A stretch of 64,000 nucleotides of DNA from Lentisalinibacter salinarum (GTDB lineage Bacteria > Pseudomonadota > Gammaproteobacteria > Steroidobacterales > Woeseiaceae), in contig NZ_JAPDRH010000002.1 in assembly GCF_040706555.1 (NCBI RefSeq), positions 1,364,001 through 1,428,000 of the forward strand. The letters are read 5' to 3'. The notes below the pieces were generated by a model, which did not search any database, was not told the DNA's origin, and was given only the letters and a program-made list of their open reading frames with translations. Both the position numbers and the translations under genes were made by a program. This document shows, piece after piece, positions 54,789 to 62,591 of this stretch; the stretch's first letter is position 1, and each line of letters starts with the position of its first letter.

Positions 54789-57010
54789 GGAGATTCCTCT
54801 TCACCCTGCTGGCGGGCGTCGGCCTGCTGCTGGCGCTCACTGCCCTGCTCCTCCTTACCCAGACCTCCCAGAGTTCGGAGCAGTTCGACCGGCTCTCCGG
54901 CATCACCCTGCTGGTGAACGCGGTGGGCGTCGTCATCCTGATCGTGCTGCTGATCGGCAACCTGGCGCGCCTCGTGCAGGACCTGCGCCACCACGTGCCG
55001 GGCGCCAAGCTGAAGGGCCGCATGGTGGCCATGTTCATAGGGCTGGCCGTCCTGCCGCTGCTGCTCGTCTACTACTTCTCCGCCCAGTTTCTGAACCGTG
55101 GCATAGACAGCTGGTTCACCGAGGACGTGGAGCAGGGACTGGAGGACGCGCTGGACCTCTCCCGGGCGGCACTCAGCATCCAGATGCGCACGAATCTGGA
55201 TCTCACGCTGCGCTACGCGGAGCGTGCGGAGCTCATGAGCGAGGGCGCGCTGGTGAGCGAGCTCGCCCGCATGCGCCGGGATACCGGCGCGCTGGAGGTG
55301 ACGATGTTCGGCCCCAACAGCCGTATCGTCGCCACCAGCTTCGACCGCTCCCGGCTCGCAGTGCCCACGCCGCCGTCGGACGAGATGCTGCTGCAGATCA
55401 GTCAGAACCGGCCCTACGTCAGCCTCGATCCGCTGGAGGAAGGGGGCTACCAGATCCGTACCGCGGCGCCGGTGGTCGGCGACGCCCGCATCGGCGAGCG
55501 CTACGTGCTGCAGGCGCTCTATCCGGTGACCCAGCGGCTGTCCGCGATGGCGGACAACGTGGGCGATTCGTACACGGACTACAAGCGCCAGCTCTATCTG
55601 CGCGAGCCCCTGAAGCGCACGCTGACCCTGACCCTGACGGTGGTGCTGCTGGTCTCGCTGCTGGCCTCGATCTACGGCGCATTCTTCTTCTCCCGCCGAC
55701 TGGTAGCGCCCATCCAGCAGCTGGTGGCCGGCACGCGGGCCGTGGCGGCGGGAGACTTCGACACCCAGCTCCCGACTCCGTCCCGGGACGAGATCGGCTT
55801 CCTCGTCAATTCCTTCAACGACATGACCCGCCGGCTGGCGGCAGCCCGGGAGACCGCCCGGGACAGCCAGGCGCAGGTGGAGGCCGAGCGCGCCAACCTC
55901 GAGGTCATCCTCGCGCGGCTGTCCACGGGTGTCGTGTCGCTGGAGCCGGACCTGCGCATCCGCACGGCCAACCAGGCGGCCGGCGCCATCCTCGGCGTGG
56001 ATTTCGAGAGCCGCATCGGCGAGCTGCTGCCGGAGGTGGCCGAAGGACGCCCGCTGCTGGAGCAGTTCGTGGACGTGGCCCGTGTGCATCTAGCCGCCGG
56101 GGAGACCGAGTGGCGGGAGCAGATCGTGCTGCGCGGCGAAGTCGGCAGGCGCGTCCTCACCTGTGCCTGCACGGCGCTGCCGGCCGAGGACGGCCACACC
56201 GCCGGTTTCGTCGTCGTGTTCGACGATATCACCGCGCTCTTGCAGGCCCAGCGGGACGCTGCCTGGGGCGAGGTGGCGCGACGCCTCGCGCACGAGATCA
56301 AGAACCCGCTGACTCCCATTCAGCTGTCCGCCGAGCGGCTGCGGCAGAAGTACCTCAAGGAGATGCCGCCGGGCGAGGCGCAGATACTCGACCGAGCCAC
56401 GCACACGATCGTGCAGCAGGTGGAGGCGATGAAGGAGATGGTGAACGCCTTCTCCGAGTATGCCCGCGCGCCGGACATGGATATGACCCGGTTCGACCTC
56501 AACAAGCTGGTGCGCGAGGTGATCGATCTCTACCGCGCCCAGGATACGGCCGTGGACATCACGCTGGACCTGGACACCGGGCTGCCGCTCGTCGATGCGG
56601 ACGCAGGGCGGGTGCGCCAGATCCTGCACAACCTGGCCCGCAACGCCGTCGAGGCACTGGAAGGGCAGGAAGACGGCAGAATCGATATCATTACCCGGGC
56701 GGAAGAGGACAACGGGGCGAAGCTGGCCACCATCACGGTCGAGGATAACGGGCCGGGCTTCCAGGCGGGACCGGTGGAACAGGTGTTCGATCCCTACGTC
56801 ACGTCCAAACCGAAAGGCACGGGTCTCGGACTCGCCATCGTGAAGAAGCTGGTGGAAGAGCACGCCGGCAGCATCCGGGCGGAGAACCGCCACCGCGGCG
56901 GTGCGAGGATACGCATCTCGCTCCCTGTGGACGAGGCGAGCCGCGAGCTGATGCTCGCGTCCATGCCGCGGCGGGGCGAGCGCGGTGACAAACGGAGAGA
57001 GAGGGCATGA
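54770..57010 (+). CDS. ntrY: NtrY-like sensor histidine kinase
   Basis: 746 aa. Three N-terminal membrane helices and another near 285-305 bound a periplasmic sensor region. HAMP (about 305-360), PAS (about 375-490) and kinase domains follow. The phospho-acceptor His508 is in RRLAHEIKNPLTPIQLSAERL, and the ATPase boxes are HNLARNAVEAL, VEDNGPGF and KGTGLGLAIVKKL. The C-terminus overlaps the regulator start (ATGA). NtrYX systems respond to nitrogen or redox cues; the ligand here is unknown. Confidence 0.93.
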   Translation: MAARTLRRFLFTLLAGVGLLLALTALLLLTQTSQSSEQFDRLSGITLLVNAVGVVILIVLLIGNLARLVQDLRHHVPGAKLKGRMVAMFIGLAVLPLLLVYYFSAQFLNRGIDSWFTEDVEQGLEDALDLSRAALSIQMRTNLDLTLRYAERAELMSEGALVSELARMRRDTGALEVTMFGPNSRIVATSFDRSRLAVPTPPSDEMLLQISQNRPYVSLDPLEEGGYQIRTAAPVVGDARIGERYVLQALYPVTQRLSAMADNVGDSYTDYKRQLYLREPLKRTLTLTLTVVLLVSLLASIYGAFFFSRRLVAPIQQLVAGTRAVAAGDFDTQLPTPSRDEIGFLVNSFNDMTRRLAAARETARDSQAQVEAERANLEVILARLSTGVVSLEPDLRIRTANQAAGAILGVDFESRIGELLPEVAEGRPLLEQFVDVARVHLAAGETEWREQIVLRGEVGRRVLTCACTALPAEDGHTAGFVVVFDDITALLQAQRDAAWGEVARRLAHEIKNPLTPIQLSAERLRQKYLKEMPPGEAQILDRATHTIVQQVEAMKEMVNAFSEYARAPDMDMTRFDLNKLVREVIDLYRAQDTAVDITLDLDTGLPLVDADAGRVRQILHNLARNAVEALEGQEDGRIDIITRAEEDNGAKLATITVEDNGPGFQAGPVEQVFDPYVTSKPKGTGLGLAIVKKLVEEHAGSIRAENRHRGGARIRISLPVDEASRELMLASMPRRGERGDKRRERA

Positions 57011-58380
57011 GTGGCGAACACATACTCGTCGTCGACGACGAGTCCGACATCCGGTCACTGATCCGGGAGATCCTCTCGGACGAGGGTTACGAGGTCACCG
57101 CGGCCGCCGACGCCGCCGAGGCGCGCGAGGCGCGCAAGGCGGACCAGCACGACCTGGTGCTGCTGGATGTCTGGATGCCGGACACCGACGGCATCACGCT
57201 CCTGAAGGAGTGGACCCAGCAGCCCGAGACCCGCCAGTGTCCGGTGGTGATCATGTCCGGCCACGGCACAGTGGATACCGCCGTGGAGGCCACCCGGCTC
57301 GGCGCGTTCGACTACATCGAGAAACCGCTCTCGCTGTCGAAGCTGCTGCACACCGTGGAGCGCGCGCTGGAGTCGGGCAGGAAGAGCGAGCCGCAGCAGA
57401 TGCGCCGGCTGCTCTCTCCGCTGGCGCCGGTGGGCAAGAGCGAAGCCATGCGCGACCTGCGCGAGCAGGCCCGCAAGCTCGCCGCGCACGACGCCCCGAT
57501 GGTGCTGATCGGCGAGTCCGGTTCCGGCCGCGAGGCGTTCGCCCGCTACGTCCACTCCGTCGGCCCCCGCGCCGCCGCCGAATACGTGAGCGTGGCCGGC
57601 GGCTCGCTCACCGACGACAACGCCGAGGTACAGCTCTACGGCAGCGAGGAGGACGGCGAGGTCCGCGAGGGGCTGCTCGACCGCGCGGGGGGCGGCATCC
57701 TGTTCGTGAACGAACTGGGCGACGCCAGCACGGCCGCCCAGACGCTGCTGGCGGGCGCACTCGAGCAGGGCAGCTACATGCGCAGGGGCGGGCGCGAGAC
57801 GGTGCCGCTGACCGCCCGCATCATGGCGTCGCTGCCGCAGGACTACGAGCGGCTGCTGGACCGCGGCACGCTGCGCCGCGACCTGCTCACCCACCTGAAC
57901 GTGCTCACCCTGCGGGTGCCGCCGCTGCGCGAATACGCCGAGGACGTACCGGAGCTGCTGCGCTACTACGCCGAGAAACTGGTGGACGCGGAGGGGCTGC
58001 CATTCCGGCGCTTCGGCGTCGCGGCACAGAACCGGCTGCGCAACTACCCCTGGCCGGACAACGTACGGGAGCTGAAGAACCTCGTGCACCGGGTGCTCAT
58101 CAACGGCGGCGACGAGGAGGTGTCGCTGTCAGAGATCGAGAGCGAGCTGAAGGCCGAGGCGCCGGACGACGAGCCGCTGGTGAAGCAGGACCTGCTGGCG
58201 CTGCCGCTGCGCGAAGCGCGCGAGGCCTTCGAGCGCGCCTATCTCACCCAGCAGCTGATCCTGTGCAACGGCAAGGTGGGCAAGCTCGCCCAGCGCGTCG
58301 GCATGGAGCGCACCCATCTCTATCGCAAGCTGCGCGCGCTGGGCGTGGACTTCCGCCAGACCGGCGGCGGCGACGACTGA
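57007..58380 (+). CDS. NtrX-like response regulator with degenerate AAA+ domain
   Basis: 457 aa. A receiver domain with phospho-acceptor Asp54 (LLDVWMPD) and Lys106 is normal. The central region resembles a sigma-54 activator AAA+ domain but lacks its motor residues. Walker A reads GESGSGRE (Arg175 for Lys), the Walker B Asp is Asn235 (ILFVNELGD) and no GAFTGA loop exists where it should be (VAGGSLTDDNAEVQLYG). The ring arginine region (PPLREYAEDVPEL) and Fis-type helix-turn-helix (VGKLAQRVGMERTHLYRKL) remain. It probably binds DNA without remodelling sigma-54. Confidence 0.9.
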   Translation: MSGEHILVVDDESDIRSLIREILSDEGYEVTAAADAAEAREARKADQHDLVLLDVWMPDTDGITLLKEWTQQPETRQCPVVIMSGHGTVDTAVEATRLGAFDYIEKPLSLSKLLHTVERALESGRKSEPQQMRRLLSPLAPVGKSEAMRDLREQARKLAAHDAPMVLIGESGSGREAFARYVHSVGPRAAAEYVSVAGGSLTDDNAEVQLYGSEEDGEVREGLLDRAGGGILFVNELGDASTAAQTLLAGALEQGSYMRRGGRETVPLTARIMASLPQDYERLLDRGTLRRDLLTHLNVLTLRVPPLREYAEDVPELLRYYAEKLVDAEGLPFRRFGVAAQNRLRNYPWPDNVRELKNLVHRVLINGGDEEVSLSEIESELKAEAPDDEPLVKQDLLALPLREAREAFERAYLTQQLILCNGKVGKLAQRVGMERTHLYRKLRALGVDFRQTGGGDD

Positions 58381-58383
58381 GCG

Positions 58384-58935
58384 TCAGCGTCCTTCCGCGA
58401 AGTCCACGAACCCCTGCATGAAATCCCGCAGGCGCTCGCGGGTCTTCTCGTCCGTGAGCCGATCGTCTTCGATCAGTTCGTGAACCCGTGACACCATGAT
58501 GCGCGGCCCCGGCCAGATCTGCATGCCCAGCGTTCGCAGCACGGGCAGCCAGGCGGCCTGGGCGAGCACCGTGCCGAAGCCGCCCGGCGAGGCGCCGATC
58601 AGCGCAACCGGACGGCCGCCGAAGATGCGGCCGATCTCCTGCGGCGGCCGCGACAGCCAGTCCACGGCGTTCTTGGCGACCCCGGGAATGGAGTTGTTGT
58701 ACTCGGGACTCGCGATGACGAGGCCGTCCGAGTCCGCGATGCGTTCCTGCAGCCGCGTGACCGCTTCCGGTATGCCTTCCTCTGCCTCGCGGTCGGCGTC
58801 ATAGAGCGGGATGTCCGCTATCGACTGCACGTCCAGGCTGCTGCCCGCGGGAACGAGTTCGCTGGCGGCCTCCAGCAACGCCCGGTTGAACGACTCGCGC
58901 CGCAGGCTGCCGGCGAATCCTGTCAGTCTTGCCAT
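58384..58935 (-). CDS. NADPH-dependent FMN reductase family protein
   Basis: 183 aa from ATG 58935. A flavodoxin-like fold with GSLRRESFNRALLEAA (phosphate-binding loop, residues 9-24), the SPEYNNSIPGVAKNAVDWLSRP flavin loop and GASPGGFGT is typical of NADPH:FMN or quinone reductases (YieF/ChrR type). Likely substrates are quinones or metal ions, but this cannot be settled. Its start lies within the 3' end of the CapA gene (13-bp overlap). Confidence 0.92.
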   Translation of the reverse strand: MARLTGFAGSLRRESFNRALLEAASELVPAGSSLDVQSIADIPLYDADREAEEGIPEAVTRLQERIADSDGLVIASPEYNNSIPGVAKNAVDWLSRPPQEIGRIFGGRPVALIGASPGGFGTVLAQAAWLPVLRTLGMQIWPGPRIMVSRVHELIEDDRLTDEKTRERLRDFMQGFVDFAEGR

Positions 58936-60164
58936 GCTTTCTCCTCCTCGTCCTCTTCGGCTACAACGGACGCCGGTTCCGCAGGATGGACTCTCGGGGC
59001 CGGCCGCTCGACCGGCAACAGGCGTCCGTCCGGCTCGAAGCGCACGCCCGGGTTGCCGAAGTCCTGCCGCGACAGCCGGGCCATCAGTTCCAGCGCCTCG
59101 CCCGCCGGGTCGATGGCGGGACCCGACGGCCGTATCTGGCGCGTGGACACCACGCTGCCCTCGACGAACTCGCCGTTGCCGTCCAGGGTGGTGACGAGTA
59201 TCGGTGCGACGCCCTTCAGGCCGGCCACGCTGATGCCGTAGTAGGTGGCGAAGTTGCCGAGACTGTAGGCGATGATGCGTCCACGGTAGCGCTCCAGTGC
59301 GCGCACCACGTGCGGGCCGTGGCCGAAGACGAGATCGGCGCCGGCATCCACCATCGCCCGCCCGAAGGCGACCACGTCGCCGCGGGGCTCGCCGTAGTAC
59401 TCCTCCTCCGCGAACGGCAGGCGCAGCGCGTCGATGCCCTCCGCGCCGCCGTGGAACGAGACGATGACCACGTCGTGCCCGGCGGCCAGGTCGGCCACCA
59501 TGGCGGTGGCCGCCTGCTCGTTCAGCATCGGATTCGCGCCGCGGGTGCCCGAGAAGGCGACGAAGCCCACGCGGATGCCGCCCACGTCCATGCTGGCGGT
59601 GGTGCCCTCCCGGCCGGAGTGGCGGATGCCCGCCGCATCCAGAGCGGCCATGCTCGCGTCCCGGCCTTCCTCGCCGAAGTCCCGGGCGTGGTTGTTGGCG
59701 AGGCTGAGCGCGTCGAAGCCCGCGTCCCGGTACACGCCGGCGTAGCGGGTGGGGGAGCGGAACAGCCAGCAGGCCGACGGGTCCTTGCACTGCTTGGCGG
59801 GCTCCCCGCCGTCGAGCAGCACGCCCTCGAGGTTGCCGATGGCGAGATCGGCCTGCCGCAGCACCGGCGCCACGCCGTCGAGGAAGCCGAGGGCGTCGTC
59901 GTCGGGCAGCCGGTTGTCGGGATAGTCGGTGCCGATCATCATGTCGCCGACGGTGGCCACCGTGATGCGCAGCGTCGACAGGTCCGGTCCGGGCGGTGGT
60001 CCCGGCGGCGGCTCCGGTGTTGCCGGCGGGGACGGGGCGGCCGGCGCGGCGGCTGGCGCTTCCTGCCGCCCCGCATCGCCCGGGGTCTCCGACTGCGGTG
60101 CCGTCGCGCAGCCGGCAAGACCGGCGCACACCAGCGCCGCGACGATTACCCCACGGGGCCTCAT
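58923..60164 (-). CDS. CapA (PGA synthesis-like) lipoprotein
   Basis: 413 aa with a lipoprotein signal (lipobox LAGC), then a Pro/Ala-rich linker to about residue 62. The CapA-type metallophosphatase domain has VATVGDMMIGT, AIGNLEGVL, ALSLANNHARDFGEEG and VVIVSFHGGAEG, GHGPHVVRALERYRGRIIAYSLGNFATY, giving metal ligands Asp, Asn and His. Members act in poly-gamma-glutamate or cell-surface polymer processing. No capsule genes are nearby. The start overlaps the SPOR gene stop. Confidence 0.93.
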   Translation of the reverse strand: MRPRGVIVAALVCAGLAGCATAPQSETPGDAGRQEAPAAAPAAPSPPATPEPPPGPPPGPDLSTLRITVATVGDMMIGTDYPDNRLPDDDALGFLDGVAPVLRQADLAIGNLEGVLLDGGEPAKQCKDPSACWLFRSPTRYAGVYRDAGFDALSLANNHARDFGEEGRDASMAALDAAGIRHSGREGTTASMDVGGIRVGFVAFSGTRGANPMLNEQAATAMVADLAAGHDVVIVSFHGGAEGIDALRLPFAEEEYYGEPRGDVVAFGRAMVDAGADLVFGHGPHVVRALERYRGRIIAYSLGNFATYYGISVAGLKGVAPILVTTLDGNGEFVEGSVVSTRQIRPSGPAIDPAGEALELMARLSRQDFGNPGVRFEPDGRLLPVERPAPRVHPAEPASVVAEEDEEEKAWQD

Positions 60165-60760
60165 TGCTGCGGCACGCGGATCATGAGCACCTCGATTTTC
60201 GCCTCCCGCAGCCGGCGGCGCAGGTCGTCGAGCTCGTCCATGTCGGAGACCGGGCCGATGCGCACCCGGTGATAGGTGCGGTCGTCGATGGCGACGCGCT
60301 GGATGCGCGACGGGATGCCCTGCAGCGCGAGCCGCGCCTTCATGCGGTCGGCATCCTCGAAGGCGCTGAACGAGCCGGCCTGCAGCACGTAGGTGCCGGG
60401 CTCTGTGGGGAGATCCGGCCGGTTATCCGGGCGGGCGTGGGGTTCCTCCTCGGGCACCACCACCTCGAAGCGCGGCAGCATCTCGTAGAAGTCGAAGCGG
60501 GACTCGCTGGCCGCCGGCGTCTCCACCCGTTTCGGTTCCGGCTGGTGCGCCTTCTCCTCCTCGCGGAGGCTCGCGGCCTCCCGCGGCCGGGGCTCCGCCG
60601 CGGGCTCGTCCCGGTCGCTCATCCAGACGGCGGCCGCCACCGACAGGCCGATGGCCAGCCCGAACAGCATCCACAGCCAGCCGGGCGCCTGCTGCGTGCT
60701 GCTGCGGCTGCTGTTGCTCCGGGAGCTGCGGCGCTTCGTCTGCCGGCGTCGCTGTGCCAT
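60161..60760 (-). CDS. SPOR-domain inner-membrane protein
   Basis: 199 aa from ATG 60760. A short basic, Ser-rich N-terminus is followed by one membrane helix (about 28-48, WLWMLFGLAIGLSVAAAVWM), a charged linker and a C-terminal SPOR domain (YVLQAGSFSAFEDADRMKARLALQGI to YHRVRIGPVSDMDELDDLRRRL). SPOR domains bind denuded septal peptidoglycan, so a cell-division role is likely. It lies two bases after argS, the same pairing seen in many gammaproteobacteria. Confidence 0.92.
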   Translation of the reverse strand: MAQRRRQTKRRSSRSNSSRSSTQQAPGWLWMLFGLAIGLSVAAAVWMSDRDEPAAEPRPREAASLREEEKAHQPEPKRVETPAASESRFDFYEMLPRFEVVVPEEEPHARPDNRPDLPTEPGTYVLQAGSFSAFEDADRMKARLALQGIPSRIQRVAIDDRTYHRVRIGPVSDMDELDDLRRRLREAKIEVLMIRVPQQ

Positions 60761-60762
60761 CG

Positions 60763-62511
60763 CTACATCGCGTCGGGCGCGGAGACGCCCAGCAGGCCGA
60801 GGCCGTTGGCGATGACCTGCCGCGCGGCCAGCACCAGCGTGAGGCGCGCATTCCTCAGCGACTCGTCGTCGACGATGAAGGTGTGGGCGTTGTAGTAGGT
60901 GTGGAACTCGTTGGCGAGGTCGCGCAGGTAGAACACCAGCGTCTGCGGCGCGCGCTTGTCCGCGGCCGCCTCGATCACCTCGGGGAAGCGGGTGAGCGTG
61001 GCGACGAGCGCGCTCTCCTGCTCCTCGGTCAGCCGGTCCAGAGAGGCCAGCCCCTGCTCCCGGTCCCAGGCGAGCCCCTTGTCCTCCAGCTGGCGCATGA
61101 CGCTCGCCACCCGGGCGTGTGCGTACTGGATGTAGTAGACCGGGTTCTCGTTGGAGCGGGACTTCGCCAGCTCCAGGTCGAAGTCCAGGTGCTGGTCGTT
61201 GGAGCGCATCACGTAGAACAGGCGCGCGGCGTCGTTGCCCACCTCCTCGCGCAGCTCGCGCAGGGTCACGAACTCGCCGGAGCGGGTGGACATCTGCATC
61301 TTCTCGCCGCCCCGGTAGAGCGCGACGAACTGCACCAGGCGCACCTCGAGCGAGTCGCCGGGCTCGCCCATCGCCTCCAGGCCGGCGCGCACCCGGGCGA
61401 TATAGCCGTGGTGGTCGGCGCCCAGCACGTCCAGCAGCAGGTCGTTGCCGCGCCGGCGCTTGCCGTAGTGGTAGGCAATGTCGCTCGCGAAGTAGGTCTT
61501 CTTGCCGTTGTCGCGCACCACCACCCGGTCCTTCTCGTCGCCGTAGTCGGTGGCGCGGAACCAGACGGCGCCGTCGCGCTCGTAGAGCATGCCGCGACCG
61601 CGCAGCCGCTCGAGCGCCTCGTCGATGACGCCCTCCTCGGTGAGGCTGGCCTCGGAGAACCACGTGTCGAATTCCACGCCGAAGCCCGCGAGGTCGTCAC
61701 GGATGTCGTCCAGGATGCTCGCGAGCGCATGCCGCCGCACGGTGTCGAAGCCGTCGTCGCCGAGCAGCGTCTGGGCGCGGGCGATCAGCGCGTCGATGCG
61801 CGCCTCCTTGTCGCCGTCCGGCGCGTCGTCGGGCAGGTCGCGCAGCACCTCCGCCGCGCCCGCCATGTAGCCCCCCGCAGGCAGCTCCCGGGCGATGTCG
61901 ATGATGTAGTCGCCGCGATAGCCGGCGGCCGGGAACGGCAGCGTCTCGCCGTGCAGCCCCAGATAGCGCAGCCAGACGCTGACGGCGAGGATCTCCATCT
62001 GCCGGCCGGCGTCGTTCACGTAGTACTCGCGGTGCACCGGGTAGCCTGCGGCCTCCAGCAGATTGGCCACCGTGGCGCCGTAGCTCGCGTGGCGGCCGTG
62101 GCCGACGTGCAGGGGGCCGGTGGGGTTGGCGGAGACGAACTCCACCATGACCCGGGGCGTCTCGCGCTTCTCCCGGCGCCCGTAGCAGCGGCCCTCGGCG
62201 AGTACGCGGCCGATCTCGCGTCTGAGCGCCGTCTGACTCAGGCGGAAGTTGATGAAGCCCGGGCCGGCCACGGAGACTTCCTCCACCAGTTCGGACTCGG
62301 GCAGGCCGGCGATGATGTCGGCGGCGAGCTCCCGGGGGCTGCGGCCCAGGCTCTTGGCGAGCCGCAGTGCGACGTTGGTGGCGAAGTCGCCGTGGCGCGG
62401 ATCGCGGGCGCGCTCGACGTCCGCGCTGACGCTCGCGAGCTCCACCTCGTCGGCGATCTCCGGCCGCGAGGCGAGTGCCGCTTCTACCAGTCTGGCGATG
62501 GTTTCTTTCAA
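60763..62511 (-). CDS. argS: Arginyl-tRNA synthetase
   Basis: 582 aa class I synthetase. The N-terminal Add-1 domain is followed by the HIGH-motif variant HVGHGRH (after SANPTGPL). The C-terminal anticodon-binding helical domain ends NGLGLLGVSAPDAM. Length and domain order are normal. It charges tRNA-Arg. priA lies upstream on the same strand after an 80-bp gap. Confidence 0.97.
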   Translation of the reverse strand: MKETIARLVEAALASRPEIADEVELASVSADVERARDPRHGDFATNVALRLAKSLGRSPRELAADIIAGLPESELVEEVSVAGPGFINFRLSQTALRREIGRVLAEGRCYGRREKRETPRVMVEFVSANPTGPLHVGHGRHASYGATVANLLEAAGYPVHREYYVNDAGRQMEILAVSVWLRYLGLHGETLPFPAAGYRGDYIIDIARELPAGGYMAGAAEVLRDLPDDAPDGDKEARIDALIARAQTLLGDDGFDTVRRHALASILDDIRDDLAGFGVEFDTWFSEASLTEEGVIDEALERLRGRGMLYERDGAVWFRATDYGDEKDRVVVRDNGKKTYFASDIAYHYGKRRRGNDLLLDVLGADHHGYIARVRAGLEAMGEPGDSLEVRLVQFVALYRGGEKMQMSTRSGEFVTLRELREEVGNDAARLFYVMRSNDQHLDFDLELAKSRSNENPVYYIQYAHARVASVMRQLEDKGLAWDREQGLASLDRLTEEQESALVATLTRFPEVIEAAADKRAPQTLVFYLRDLANEFHTYYNAHTFIVDDESLRNARLTLVLAARQVIANGLGLLGVSAPDAM

Positions 62512-62591
62512 GTCCTGTCCCCGGGAAACGGGCGAGAAAAAGCAGGGCGCAATACTACCCGTTCACGGGGCGGTCCCGCACCCGGCGCCGC

